Assembly (NCBI RefSeq): GCF_000026985.1
Contig: NC_017390.1
Span: 467,228-531,227 of the forward strand
Source of the DNA: Erwinia pyrifoliae DSM 12163
GTDB lineage: Bacteria; Pseudomonadota; Gammaproteobacteria; Enterobacterales; Enterobacteriaceae
Length of the DNA: 64,000 bases
Reading direction: 5' to 3'
Shown: positions 35,536 to 44,805 of the stretch, in pieces
Numbering within the stretch: position 1 is the stretch's first letter
Layout: each line of letters opens with the position of its first letter
Made by a program: the position numbers and the translations under genes
The notes under the pieces: generated by a model
Databases searched by the model: none
The model's input: the letters and a program-made list of their open reading frames with translations, nothing else
Told to the model about the DNA's origin: nothing

Positions 35536-37281
35536 TTACTGTTTTTTCAGAGCCTGACTTAATGTCCATAGCTCGCGACGCTCTTCGGCATTCAGCCCGT
35601 GCGTGCGATCATGCGCAATAAGCTCTTCCAGCCTGCGCTCCAGCGCATTGTTATACATGCTGGCCAACGCATCCTGAAACATGGTTTCCACTTCGTCATC
35701 TACGATCATGTGGTTCCAAGTTGCCAGTGTTTCAAGGCTCTGGCTAAATTCTGTGCCGCGATATAACTCTAGTAGCTGTCCGGTCGTCAGGCCAGGATGA
35801 GCAACGCAAGTGCTCACTAACTCAATAAACAGGGGAAAACCCGGTGTTTCCGACTGCTCTAATCCATCCAGCGGCGGTACTATCGTCGCCAGCTGCGGAT
35901 TTTGGATCAGCAGCCCAATAAGTATACGCATAGTTGTGCGTTTTAGCTGGGGTTGCGCAACGGGTTTCGCACTTTCCGCTTTCTCTGGAAACAGTTTTTC
36001 CAGCTGAATGTGATCGGGTATCCCCAGTTTATCGCCCAGTACCTGGCGCAAGTAGATACGCAGTGTTTCCCCTGGAACCTGCCGCAGCAGAGGGAGCGCC
36101 AGCGTCGCCAGCTGGGCACGGCCATCGGGAGTACTCAAGTCTACCTGAGGCAATAGGGTGTCGTATAAAAAGGTCGAGAGCGGCATCGCCTGCTCCATCC
36201 GCGCTTCAAAGGCCTCTTTACCCTCTTTGCGCACCAGCGTGTCCGGGTCTTCGCCGTCAGGCAGAAACATAAAGCGTAGCTGACGACCGTCATTCATGTA
36301 AGGCAAGGCGGTTTCCAGCGCGCGCCAGGCCGCTTCACGACCCGCTCTGTCGCCGTCATAACAGCAAATTACCGTATCGGTCGAGCGGAACAGCAGCTGG
36401 ATATGCTCAGCAGTGGTGGAGGTGCCAAGAGATGCAACGGCATAATCCACGCCGAACTGGGCCAGCGCCACCACATCCATATAGCCTTCTACCACCAGCA
36501 GTTTGCCTGGTGCAGGGTGATTTTTCAGCGCTTCATACAGGCCATACAGCTGGCGGCCCTTATGGAATATGTCGGTTTCCGGCGAGTTAAGGTATTTCGG
36601 CATGCCGTCGCCCAGCACCCGTCCGCCAAAACCAATCACGCGGCCGCGCTTATCATGAATGGGAAACATCACCCGTTCACGGAAACGGTCATAACTGCGA
36701 CCCTGATCGTTTGTCACCAGCATGCCGGCATCGGTCAGCGACTGTCGATCGTCGGGATTGCTGCCAAAGCGTTTTAACGCGTTGTCCCAACCAGCCGGGG
36801 CGAAACCGATAGAAAAATGCTTAATGACCTCATCGCTCAGCCCGCGCTGCGCAAGGTAGCCGCGAGCGCCGGATGATGAGCCCTGGCCCAGCGACTGCTG
36901 ATAAAAATCGCGTAGGCCAGTCATCAGCTGGTAGAGACTTTGACGCTGGTGGCGTTCGAGCTGACTGGGGCCGCTACCGCTTTCATACGGTATTTCCAGT
37001 CCATACAAGGTCGCCAACTCTTCAATACTTTCGACAAACTCCAGACGATCGTAATTCATCAGAAAGTCGATGGCGTTACCGTGCGCGCCGCAGCCAAAGC
37101 AGTGATAAAACTGCTTTTCGCCATTGACGGTGAAAGAAGGGGTTTTCTCATTATGAAAAGGACAGCACGCGTGATAGTTCTTGCCCTGCTTTTTCAGCTT
37201 AACACGAGCATCGATAAGGTCCACGATGTCCGTGCGTGCCAGCAAGTCGTTGATAAATACACGCGGAATGCGTCCTGCCAT
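35536..37281 (-). CDS. dnaG: DNA primase DnaG
   Basis: The 581-residue replicative primase (E. coli 581). The N-terminal zinc domain shows CCPFHNEKTPSF and FYHCFGCGAHGNAIDFL. The TOPRIM catalytic core has LVVEGYMDVVALAQFG and CCYDGDRAGREAAWRAL. The C-terminal helicase-interaction domain runs from about residue 435. It synthesises RNA primers for Okazaki fragments with DnaB. It is the middle gene of the rpsU-dnaG-rpoD operon; the gap to rpsU is about 290 bases and holds a repeat element. Confidence 0.97.
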   Translation of the reverse strand: MAGRIPRVFINDLLARTDIVDLIDARVKLKKQGKNYHACCPFHNEKTPSFTVNGEKQFYHCFGCGAHGNAIDFLMNYDRLEFVESIEELATLYGLEIPYESGSGPSQLERHQRQSLYQLMTGLRDFYQQSLGQGSSSGARGYLAQRGLSDEVIKHFSIGFAPAGWDNALKRFGSNPDDRQSLTDAGMLVTNDQGRSYDRFRERVMFPIHDKRGRVIGFGGRVLGDGMPKYLNSPETDIFHKGRQLYGLYEALKNHPAPGKLLVVEGYMDVVALAQFGVDYAVASLGTSTTAEHIQLLFRSTDTVICCYDGDRAGREAAWRALETALPYMNDGRQLRFMFLPDGEDPDTLVRKEGKEAFEARMEQAMPLSTFLYDTLLPQVDLSTPDGRAQLATLALPLLRQVPGETLRIYLRQVLGDKLGIPDHIQLEKLFPEKAESAKPVAQPQLKRTTMRILIGLLIQNPQLATIVPPLDGLEQSETPGFPLFIELVSTCVAHPGLTTGQLLELYRGTEFSQSLETLATWNHMIVDDEVETMFQDALASMYNNALERRLEELIAHDRTHGLNAEERRELWTLSQALKKQ

Positions 37282-37294
37282 AAATCCCCTTCAT

Positions 37295-37398
37295 CTTTCA
37301 GCGTCTGGCGGTGTTGGCTGCCTTCGCTCACCCCGGTCACTTACTGTTTGTAAGCTCCCGGGGATTCGCTCAGTTGCCGCCTTGCCAGTCACTGAAAG
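37295..37398. repeat. 104-bp palindromic repeat element in the rpsU-dnaG gap
   Basis: Outer arms CTTTCAG (37295-37301) and CTGAAAG (37392-37398) frame an imperfect palindrome whose core pairs ACCCCGGTCACTTAC with GTAAGCTCCCGGGG. Sequences with this core occur, to my recollection, as dispersed intergenic repeats in several Enterobacterales. The first 40 bases (37286-37325) recur exactly at 37412-37451. The element would form a strong hairpin in the operon transcript between rpsU and dnaG, where E. coli has an attenuating terminator. Confidence 0.7.
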
Positions 37399-37411
37399 CT
37401 ATTGGGGATTA

Positions 37412-37451
37412 CCCCTTCATCTTTCAGCGTCTGGCGGTGTTGGCTGCCTTC
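37412..37451. repeat. Partial second copy of the rpsU-dnaG repeat
   Basis: An exact 40-base direct repeat of 37286-37325 at a 126-base offset, ending where the palindromic core would begin. It looks like a truncated second insertion or the product of a partial deletion or duplication. Confidence 0.75.
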
Positions 37452-37574
37452 ATTATCCTGTTGCATCCAACTGTTTATCGTTCATAAACGGCAACAAGCC
37501 GCGCATTCCTTTCGGAAGCACGGCCTGATAACTACTAACTTGTCTGTGAAGCGTGAAGGCGAACCTTCAGGATA

Positions 37575-37943
<369 letters not shown>

Positions 37944-37954
37944 TCAGGGGAATG

Positions 37955-37960
37955 ATTATA
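37955..37960 (-). promoter_or_regulatory. Candidate -10 element of the rpsU-dnaG-rpoD operon
   Basis: A perfect minus-strand TATAAT about 165 bases upstream of the rpsU start, in the 303-base divergent region shared with tsaD. No good TTGACA lies 17 bases upstream of it, so the promoter call rests on the -10 and position alone. The tsaD promoter is not resolved. Confidence 0.4.
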
Positions 37961-38093
37961 CACGAATCAGACGCTTCTGGTGGGAAAAAAATCGCCTTAT
38001 TGTACAAGGCATAACCACGCAATGGGTAAATTTGCCGCCCGCGAAAGTGCCTTCATGCTACACTGCGCGCCGCAAGAATGAGGTGAAAAAACC

Positions 38094-39107
38094 ATGCGTG
38101 TTCTCGGAATTGAAACATCCTGCGATGAAACCGGCGTTGCCATTTATGATGATGTTGCCGGTTTGCTCGCCAATCAACTTTACAGCCAGGTCAAACTCCA
38201 TGCCGACTACGGTGGCGTGGTGCCGGAACTGGCCTCGCGTGACCATGTGCGTAAAACCGTGCCGCTTATCCAGGCGGCGCTAGAGGAAGCCGGGCTGCAG
38301 GCGCAGGATATTGATGCGGTAGCCTACACGGCAGGACCGGGGCTGGTCGGCGCTCTACTGGTGGGAGCGACCATCGGTCGGTCGCTGGCGTTTGCCTGGG
38401 GTGTGCCAGCTATTGCCGTGCATCATATGGAAGGGCATCTGCTTGCCCCGATGCTGGAAGATAACCCACCGGAATTTCCGTTTGTTGCGCTACTGGTTTC
38501 CGGCGGTCATACGCAGTTAATTAGCGTGACCGGTATTGGGGCATATACGCTGATGGGTGAGTCAATTGACGACGCGGCGGGTGAAGCGTTTGATAAAACG
38601 GCCAAACTGCTTGGGCTGGACTATCCCGGCGGCCCGATGCTGTCAAAAATGGCACAGCAAGGAGTGGAAAAACGCTTTATTTTTCCACGTCCTATGACCG
38701 ACCGCCCCGGCCTCGACTTCAGTTTCTCCGGGCTGAAAACCTTTGCAGCCAACACCATTCGTGACAATGACGACAGCAGCCAGACGCGTGCGGATATTGC
38801 CCGTGCTTTTGAAGACGCAGTGGTTGATACGCTGGCGATCAAGTGCCGTCGGGCGTTGGATCAAAGCGGTTTTAAACGGCTGGTGATTGCCGGGGGCGTT
38901 AGCGCTAACCGTACGCTGCGCGCTAAGCTGGCCGAAATGATGCAAAAACGCGGCGGAGAGGTGTTTTATGCCCGTCCGGAGTTCTGCACCGACAACGGGG
39001 CGATGATCGCTTATGCTGGCATGGTGCGGCTGAAAGGCGGTACGCACGCTGAACTCAGTGTTACCGTACGTCCTCGCTGGCCACTAGCTGAACTGCCGGC
39101 TATCTGA
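38094..39107 (+). CDS. tsaD: tRNA threonylcarbamoyladenosine transferase TsaD
   Basis: The 337-residue Kae1/Qri7-family protein (E. coli 337) that transfers threonylcarbamoyl to A37 of ANN-decoding tRNAs together with TsaB and TsaE. Seen: [18 protein letters not shown], the metal-binding [14 protein letters not shown] (H-x-E-G-H), [11 protein letters not shown], and [13 protein letters not shown] with [19 protein letters not shown] lies eight to nine bases before the ATG. It is divergent from rpsU, as in E. coli. Confidence 0.98.
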   Translation: MRVLGIETSCDETGVAIYDDVAGLLANQLYSQVKLHADYGGVVPELASRDHVRKTVPLIQAALEEAGLQAQDIDAVAYTAGPGLVGALLVGATIGRSLAFAWGVPAIAVHHMEGHLLAPMLEDNPPEFPFVALLVSGGHTQLISVTGIGAYTLMGESIDDAAGEAFDKTAKLLGLDYPGGPMLSKMAQQGVEKRFIFPRPMTDRPGLDFSFSGLKTFAANTIRDNDDSSQTRADIARAFEDAVVDTLAIKCRRALDQSGFKRLVIAGGVSANRTLRAKLAEMMQKRGGEVFYARPEFCTDNGAMIAYAGMVRLKGGTHAELSVTVRPRWPLAELPAI

Positions 39108-39116
39108 ATCAGGGGG

Positions 39117-39731
39117 TCAGTTTTCTCCTGGCCCTTGCCTGTTTTTTTTTTTCCATATCTTGTTTTCCTGCCCACGCCACAGGCGCTGAATGTTGTCATG
39201 ATGACGTAACAGGATCAGGCAGGAAAGCATCGCCACCGGAAAGGTAAACTGGGGTTTAAACCACCAGACGTAAAAGGGGGCAATCAACGCGCTCACGATC
39301 GCGCCAAGCGATGAGTAGCCGCTTAACAGCACGGTAAGCAACCAGGTGCCGGTCACCAACCCGGTTAAATCCCAGCCAATCGGCGCAATCGCCCCTAACG
39401 CCGTAGCAACGCCTTTACCGCCTTTGAAGCGGAAAAACACCGGGTAGATATGACCGAGGCAGGCGGCAATAGCGGTCAGCCCCAGATAAAAAGGCGTAGC
39501 CCCGAAGTGATAAGCCAGCCAGACTGGCAGCATCCCCTTGAATACATCAAATACCAGTACCGTGGCTGCCACACCTTTGCCACCGATACGCAGTACGTTA
39601 GTGGCACCCGGATTACCCGAGCCGTGGTGACGAGGATCCGGTAACCCGAACAGCCGACAAACCAGGATCGCACTGGAGAGGGAACCACACAGATACGCGA
39701 AAAGGATCATGCCAGGCGCGAATATACTCAT
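39117..39731 (-). CDS. plsY: Glycerol-3-phosphate acyltransferase PlsY
   Basis: A 204-residue membrane acyltransferase that uses acyl-phosphate to acylate sn-glycerol-3-phosphate, the first phospholipid step. Several hydrophobic segments are interrupted by the conserved loops [35 protein letters not shown] and [15 protein letters not shown] start it at the ATG at 39731 ([20 protein letters not shown]), giving 204 residues as in E. coli (205). The C-terminus is very Lys-rich because of a T-run at 39141-39151 on the plus strand. It is divergent from folB and convergent with tsaD. Confidence 0.95.
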   Translation of the reverse strand: MSIFAPGMILFAYLCGSLSSAILVCRLFGLPDPRHHGSGNPGATNVLRIGGKGVAATVLVFDVFKGMLPVWLAYHFGATPFYLGLTAIAACLGHIYPVFFRFKGGKGVATALGAIAPIGWDLTGLVTGTWLLTVLLSGYSSLGAIVSALIAPFYVWWFKPQFTFPVAMLSCLILLRHHDNIQRLWRGQENKIWKKKNRQGPGEN

Positions 39732-39838
39732 AACACCGTTCCGTCTTGTTGGGGTCGTTTTGTTGTCAGTATCCGTGGATAATACGCATAAACTGCCGGG
39801 GATGGTATCCGGCGACGACAAAAACAGAGAGCCGAATC

Positions 39839-40198
39839 ATGGATATCGTATTTATCGATCAACTGTCCGTTATCACCACCATTGGCGTTTATGACTGGGA
39901 ACAGACCATTCAGCAGAAGCTGGTGTTCGATGTCGAAATGGCATGGGACAATCGTAAAGCCGCTGCCAGCGACGATGTGAACGATTGCCTGAGCTATGCC
40001 GATGTGGCCGAAGCGATCATTGCTCATGTCGGTCAGGGTAAATTTGCGCTGGTTGAGCGCGTTGCAGAAGAGGTGGCAACCCTACTGCTGGCTCGATTCG
40101 CCTCAGCGTGGGTTCGGATAAAGCTCAGTAAACCGGGCGCGGTGGCTCAGGCGCATCAGGTGGGCGTGATTATCGAACGCGGGACTATTCCGAAATAA
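39839..40198 (+). CDS. folB: Dihydroneopterin aldolase FolB
   Basis: A 119-residue folate enzyme that cleaves 7,8-dihydroneopterin to 6-hydroxymethyl-dihydropterin and glycolaldehyde. Seen: DIVFIDQLSVITTIGVYDWE, CLSYADVAEAI, ALVERVAEEVATLLL and the catalytic-lysine strand WVRIKLSKPGAV. The ATG at 39839 gives the family length; an upstream frame extension has no support. It is followed by a CRP-type site and uppP. Confidence 0.95.
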   Translation: MDIVFIDQLSVITTIGVYDWEQTIQQKLVFDVEMAWDNRKAAASDDVNDCLSYADVAEAIIAHVGQGKFALVERVAEEVATLLLARFASAWVRIKLSKPGAVAQAHQVGVIIERGTIPK

Positions 40199-40204
40199 AT
40201 TTAA

Positions 40205-40220
40205 TGTGATTGCCATCACA
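40205..40220. promoter_or_regulatory. Perfect CRP-type binding site upstream of uppP
   Basis: TGTGA-N6-TCACA, the full consensus half-sites of the cAMP receptor protein at the canonical spacing, 7 bases after the folB stop and 116 bases before the uppP start. This fits control of uppP transcription from the folB-uppP gap. FNR would prefer TTGAT half-sites, so CRP is the better fit. Confidence 0.7.
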
Positions 40221-40335
40221 ATGAAACCAAATCACATTATCCTCTGTCTTAAGGTTGCCCTGACGAATAGCGGGCACAATTTGGCGGTAGCGTAAAGCGA
40301 CCGCCTTTTTCATGTATTTAACAGGGGTAGATTTG

Positions 40336-41157
40336 ATGGCAGACATTCATCAGCTGTGGGTAGCAGCAATACTTGGGCTAGTGGAGGGGCTGACTGAATT
40401 TCTCCCCGTATCTTCCACCGGGCATATGATCCTTGTCGGTCATCTGCTGGGGTTCGAGGGGGATAAGGCACAGACCTTCGAGGTGGTTATCCAGCTCGGC
40501 TCAATTCTGGCCGTCGTGGTGATGTTCTGGCGTCGTCTGTTTGGTCTGATTGGCATTCACTTTGGTGAGGTCAAGCACGAAGGGATCGGACAGGGCAGAC
40601 TGTCGTTAATTCATATTCTGCTGGGTATGGCGCCAGCGGTAGTGATTGGCCTGCTGCTGCATGACCTGATCAAATCGCTGTTTAACCCGGTCAACGTGAT
40701 GTATGCGCTGGTGGTCGGTGGCGTACTGCTGATTGCGGCAGAGCTACTGAAGCCAAAACAGCCAAAATCGCCAGGCGTGGATGATATCACCTACCGCCAG
40801 GCGTTTATAATTGGCTGCTTCCAGTGCCTGGCGCTGTGGCCTGGTTTCTCGCGTTCCGGCGCCACGATTTCGGGCGGGATGCTGATGGGCGTCAGCCGTT
40901 ACGCGGCTTCTGAGTTTTCATTCCTGCTCGCGGTTCCGATGATGATCGGTGCGACCGGGCTGGATCTCTACAAAAGCATGGGTTTCCTGACGATGGCCGA
41001 TTTCCCAATGTTTGCCGTCGGTTTTGTCTCGGCCTTTATCGTGGCGCTGATTGCGATTAAAAGCTTCCTGCACATCATTAAACGTATTTCGTTTATTCCG
41101 TTTGCCATCTATCGCTTTATTGTGGCGGCGGCGGTCTACGTCTTGTTCGTACTGTAA
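40336..41157 (+). CDS. uppP: Undecaprenyl-diphosphatase UppP (BacA)
   Basis: A 273-residue inner-membrane phosphatase (E. coli 273) that recycles undecaprenyl pyrophosphate and confers bacitracin resistance. The two signature blocks are [16 protein letters not shown] near the N-terminus and [19 protein letters not shown] near residue 170; eight membrane segments are visible. I use the ATG at 40336 with AGGGG upstream; an in-frame codon at 40312 is less likely. Confidence 0.97.
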   Translation: MADIHQLWVAAILGLVEGLTEFLPVSSTGHMILVGHLLGFEGDKAQTFEVVIQLGSILAVVVMFWRRLFGLIGIHFGEVKHEGIGQGRLSLIHILLGMAPAVVIGLLLHDLIKSLFNPVNVMYALVVGGVLLIAAELLKPKQPKSPGVDDITYRQAFIIGCFQCLALWPGFSRSGATISGGMLMGVSRYAASEFSFLLAVPMMIGATGLDLYKSMGFLTMADFPMFAVGFVSAFIVALIAIKSFLHIIKRISFIPFAIYRFIVAAAVYVLFVL

Positions 41158-41227
41158 GCATCGTGATATCCGGTCTCTGGGGCAATCGCTTTACCGATCG
41201 CCCCAAAGGCTGACAAACGTCTCTCTG

Positions 41228-42451
41228 TTACTGCGCCTTTTTCCAGACATCGAGTGCGGCGATCCTCCGGCGCGTCAGTTCATCGCGTACTTCCATCCCT
41301 TTGAATCCTGCATCCACGACCTCTTTAGTCGAGACGTTTTGCACGATTAGCCAGGCCTCGCGCAGATAATCACCCTGTGGGTAAGGATTATCTTCAAAGC
41401 CGGTGCGTCCACGGGCATCTGCTTCGCTGGTTAACGCTATCTGCTGCACGCGGTGCGGTTTGCGCCAGGCGTCCAGACGGTCAAACAGCGCCACCAGCTG
41501 AGCCGGTGACTGGTGCTGAATGGTGTGCACCAGATCGTGAAACTCGGTCACCAGCAACGCCAGGTCTCGCAGCGCATTTGGCACGCGCAGACGTTCGCAT
41601 AATGCGGCTACCAACGGTACGCCTGCCGGGCCATGACCGGGGTGGCTCGGCCATTTTTCCGGTGGCGTCAAGGCTTTACCCACGTCATGGAACAGGGTGG
41701 CAAAACGAATATCAATCTCCGGGCTAAGTCGGGCAGCCATCTCCAGCGTCATCAGGGTGTGCACGCCGGTGTCGATCTCCGGGTGCCATTTTGCCGGGGC
41801 GGGAACGCCATACAGGTTATCCAGCTCCGGGAACAGTACCGCCAGTGCGCCACAGTCACGCAGCACCTGGAAGAACACCTGAGGGCTTGGCGTTTGCAGG
41901 GCGCTTTCCGTCTCTTTCCAGACCCGCTCCGCAGTCAATTGCTGCAATTCACCGCTGTCGGTCATGGTTTGCATCAGCGCCAGCGTTTCATCGGCAATGC
42001 GAAAATTAAGATGGGCGAAACGCGCAGCAAAGCGTGCTACGCGTAATACACGCAGCGGATCTTCCTTAAAGGCGGCAGAAACATGGCGCAGCAGGCGCCG
42101 CTGTAAATCGTTGCGCCCGCCGTAAGGATCGTAGTAGTTACCGTCAGTATCCTGGGCAATGGCATTCATGGTCAGGTCGCGGCGCGCCAGGTCCTGTTCA
42201 AGGGTAACATCCGGCGCGGAATAGCAGACAAATCCGGTGTAGCCCTGGCCTGATTTGCGTTCGGTGCGTGCCAGCGCGTACTCTTCATGGCTGTCCGGGT
42301 GCAGAAACACCGGAAAATCGCGACCGACCTGCTGATAACCGAGATCCAGCATCTGCTGGGGAGAGGCTCCCACCACCACCCAGTCTTTGTCTTTCAGCGG
42401 CAAATCTAACAGTCCGTCGCGCACTGCGCCGCCGACAAGGTATGTTTTCAC
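41228..42451 (-). CDS. cca: Multifunctional CCA-adding tRNA nucleotidyltransferase
   Basis: A 407-residue class II CCA enzyme (E. coli 412). The nucleotidyltransferase head reads [23 protein letters not shown] with the DxD-type residues, then [12 protein letters not shown] and [15 protein letters not shown]. The C-terminal HD domain shows [18 protein letters not shown] and HGPAGVPL, giving phosphatase and phosphodiesterase activity in this type. It adds or repairs the 3' CCA of tRNAs. It is transcribed on the minus strand after ygiM. Confidence 0.97.
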   Translation of the reverse strand: MKTYLVGGAVRDGLLDLPLKDKDWVVVGASPQQMLDLGYQQVGRDFPVFLHPDSHEEYALARTERKSGQGYTGFVCYSAPDVTLEQDLARRDLTMNAIAQDTDGNYYDPYGGRNDLQRRLLRHVSAAFKEDPLRVLRVARFAARFAHLNFRIADETLALMQTMTDSGELQQLTAERVWKETESALQTPSPQVFFQVLRDCGALAVLFPELDNLYGVPAPAKWHPEIDTGVHTLMTLEMAARLSPEIDIRFATLFHDVGKALTPPEKWPSHPGHGPAGVPLVAALCERLRVPNALRDLALLVTEFHDLVHTIQHQSPAQLVALFDRLDAWRKPHRVQQIALTSEADARGRTGFEDNPYPQGDYLREAWLIVQNVSTKEVVDAGFKGMEVRDELTRRRIAALDVWKKAQ

Positions 42452-42547
42452 TGAGCATCTCCAGAAGGCGTGTCATCAAAATGAACTGATGATGAATCGT
42501 CGCACTATACCACTCGCCTTGATGAAATGTTAAATCGCAGACACGAC

Positions 42548-42571
42548 AAAAGGGGCATCCGCAGATCCCCT
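42548..42571 (-). terminator. Terminator of ygiM
   Basis: On the minus strand AGGGGATC-loop-GATGCCCCT followed by TTT; the stem has one mismatch. It lies about 20 bases past the ygiM stop codon. Confidence 0.6.
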
Positions 42572-42588
42572 CTGATTGTCGCCAGTGC

Positions 42589-43209
42589 TTAATTCATCCA
42601 GCGGTTATTTTGTTTCCTGCGTGGGATCATCCGTGGCAACAGCAGCCCCAGCAGCAGGCCAATGCCCGCGACCCCGCCGCCATACATAAACCACTGCATA
42701 ATGATGGTGCGCTGCTTATCGTCAAGCTGGACATTGGCAGCATCGACCTTTTTCCTCGCCACCACCAGCTGGTTTTTCAACTGCTGGTTCTCGGCTTTCA
42801 GGCTGTTAATTGCATTATCACTGCCGGCGACTTTTTTCTGCATATCCGCCGTGCGTTGATTCCAGCTGCCATCGATATTGGCCAGTTTTGTGGACAGGTC
42901 TTTTACCTGCTGTTCCAGCTGCGGTACGCGGATGCGCAGGCTGGGTTGCTCACTGAGCTGGGCCAGAGGGATCCAGGTGGTTCTTCCCTGGCTATCGCGG
43001 ATCTGACCGTATTTGGTGTTGTCATTTTTCTGCAACAATTCAACTTCTTCACCGGCGTTTAAGGTGCCAACCAGCCGATAATCGTTGCCTGGACCGCTGC
43101 GCGCCCAGGTGGAAAGGTCATCAGAAATATAGCGTTTTTCTGCGGCATGGACGTTCGCCGTTACGCTAAAAGCAAATAAAGTCAGGCTAATGAGATGAGT
43201 TTTTTTCAT
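42589..43209 (-). CDS. ygiM: YgiM, SH3-domain membrane protein (TIGR04211)
   Basis: A 206-residue envelope protein. Signal peptide (KKTHLISLTLFAFSVTANVHA), then a bacterial SH3 domain at about 25-88 (RYISDDLSTWARSGPGNDYR, VGTLNAGEEVELLQ, WIPLAQLSEQPSLR), a coiled coil at 95-165 (QVKDLSTKLANID..., LKAENQQLKNQLVVARKKVD), and a C-terminal membrane anchor (MYGGGVAGIGLLLGLLLPRM) with a basic tail. Function is not established. It is divergent from ygiF. Confidence 0.93.
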   Translation of the reverse strand: MKKTHLISLTLFAFSVTANVHAAEKRYISDDLSTWARSGPGNDYRLVGTLNAGEEVELLQKNDNTKYGQIRDSQGRTTWIPLAQLSEQPSLRIRVPQLEQQVKDLSTKLANIDGSWNQRTADMQKKVAGSDNAINSLKAENQQLKNQLVVARKKVDAANVQLDDKQRTIIMQWFMYGGGVAGIGLLLGLLLPRMIPRRKQNNRWMN

Positions 43210-43458
43210 TCGAACTCTTTTATATCAGTACTGGAAAAATTCACGGCACAGTCTGGAGCGGCCTCGCAAAAACCTGAATGAGAACTGTCCTGATCTCATC
43301 CTGCTGAGAGCGCGCGCGCGAATGCGTAATTTAAGCAGAGACAGCTCCGCCTCTGGTGCATTACTCTTTGCGGCAATATCAGACCCGATTTACCGCAAGA
43401 CAAACGCGGGCGTAATCTGACAATCTGACCCCGCCCCTAACGACGTAGATAAGACATT

Positions 43459-44763
43459 ATGACCATTGAAATCGAACTAAAGTTCATTGCTGCGCCTGAA
43501 GCAGCGACAAAAGTGGCCGCTAAACTGGCTGCATGGCCTCATCAGCATGTGCCGGGCCAGAAGTTGACCAACATTTACTTCGAGACTGATGACAACCAGC
43601 TGCGGCGTTGGGATATGGGGCTGCGCATTCGTGGTTTTGGTGACGGCTACGAGATGACGCTGAAAACCGCCGGACAAACGGTCGGTGGGCTGCACCAGCG
43701 GCCGGAGTATAACGTGCCGCTCACCCAACCTGAGCTGGATATCCAACGGTTACCTGGCGAAATCTGGCCTGCAGGAACCGATGTCGCCGCTTTACAGCAG
43801 CGGCTTAAGGTCTTGTTCAGTACCCACTTTGTTCGGGAAAAGTGGGTGGTGACTTATCTGCAAAGTGAGATCGAGGTCGCGTTTGATTGTGGAGAAGTCA
43901 GTGCAGGCGCACTGAGCGAACCCTTGATGGAGATCGAGCTGGAGTTGAAAAACGGCCATCGTGACGATCTGCTTGCCTTGGCTACCGAACTGGCAATGCT
44001 TGACGGGCTGCGCCTCGGCAGTCTGACCAAAGCCGCACGCGGCTATGCGCTGGCGCAGGGTAATCCGCCGCGATCGCTGCGCCCGCTGCCATTACTTAAA
44101 GCCAGGCCGAAAGCGACGGTAGAAGAGGGGATGCAGGCGGCATTTCAGCTGGCGCTCGGCCAGTGGCAATATCATGAAGAGTTGTGGTTACGCGGTCATG
44201 CGGATGCGCTGCGTGAAGTGAAAGATGCGCTGGAAACCTTGCGTCAGGCTTTCTCGCTATACGGTGTCCTGGTGCCGCGTAAGGCCAGTAGCGATTTGCG
44301 CCAGAAACTGACCCTGCTGGAAGAGGCGATGCTGGACGATAACGTTAAGGCGGAAACCCTGTGCTTCAGCGCGCTCTGGCTGCAACCCCAGTTAGCGCTT
44401 ACCAACTGGCTTGCCACCGCGCGCTGGCGCGAATTCGTCGACAGCAAGGCTGACGCTAAACTGCAAGGCTCCTTTAAGCGTTTTAGCGATATTATGCTGG
44501 GCCGCATTGCTGCCGACTTGAAAGAGACCTTTGCGCAGGTTAACCATGCAGGCGAGTATCAGGACAAACTGATGCGTCTCCATCGACAGCTGTTGGCGGT
44601 GCACCTGCTGGCGGGGTCTTATGACGCCGCTGCGGTCAACGCCTGGCTTCAGAGCTGGCAGCAGCTGGGGCAGGCGATTGACGGGCAGCAGGATGCCTGG
44701 TTTGAGGGGCATCTTCGCCAGGCCCTGAAACAGCCCGCATTCTGGAAAAACGGCAGCCTTTAA
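43459..44763 (+). CDS. ygiF: Inorganic triphosphatase YgiF (CYTH-CHAD)
   Basis: A 434-residue two-domain protein. The N-terminal CYTH tunnel-fold domain begins with the signature IEIELKF and continues with YFETDDNQLRRWDMGLRIRG, EMTLKTAG and LMEIELELKNG; it hydrolyses inorganic triphosphate. The C-terminal CHAD domain (from about 220) is helical with conserved His/Arg helices such as YHEELWLRGHADALREVKDAL. It precedes glnE by 42 bases, as in E. coli. Confidence 0.95.
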   Translation: MTIEIELKFIAAPEAATKVAAKLAAWPHQHVPGQKLTNIYFETDDNQLRRWDMGLRIRGFGDGYEMTLKTAGQTVGGLHQRPEYNVPLTQPELDIQRLPGEIWPAGTDVAALQQRLKVLFSTHFVREKWVVTYLQSEIEVAFDCGEVSAGALSEPLMEIELELKNGHRDDLLALATELAMLDGLRLGSLTKAARGYALAQGNPPRSLRPLPLLKARPKATVEEGMQAAFQLALGQWQYHEELWLRGHADALREVKDALETLRQAFSLYGVLVPRKASSDLRQKLTLLEEAMLDDNVKAETLCFSALWLQPQLALTNWLATARWREFVDSKADAKLQGSFKRFSDIMLGRIAADLKETFAQVNHAGEYQDKLMRLHRQLLAVHLLAGSYDAAAVNAWLQSWQQLGQAIDGQQDAWFEGHLRQALKQPAFWKNGSL

Positions 44764-44805
44764 CCTGTTGTTCAGTGGTTTAATTGTGACGGGAGTGTTC
44801 ACCTT

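Noticed and set aside
43300..43325. GC alternating run (GCGCGCGCG) upstream of ygiF as a structural signal
   Set aside because: Short and without partner sequence; probably chance.
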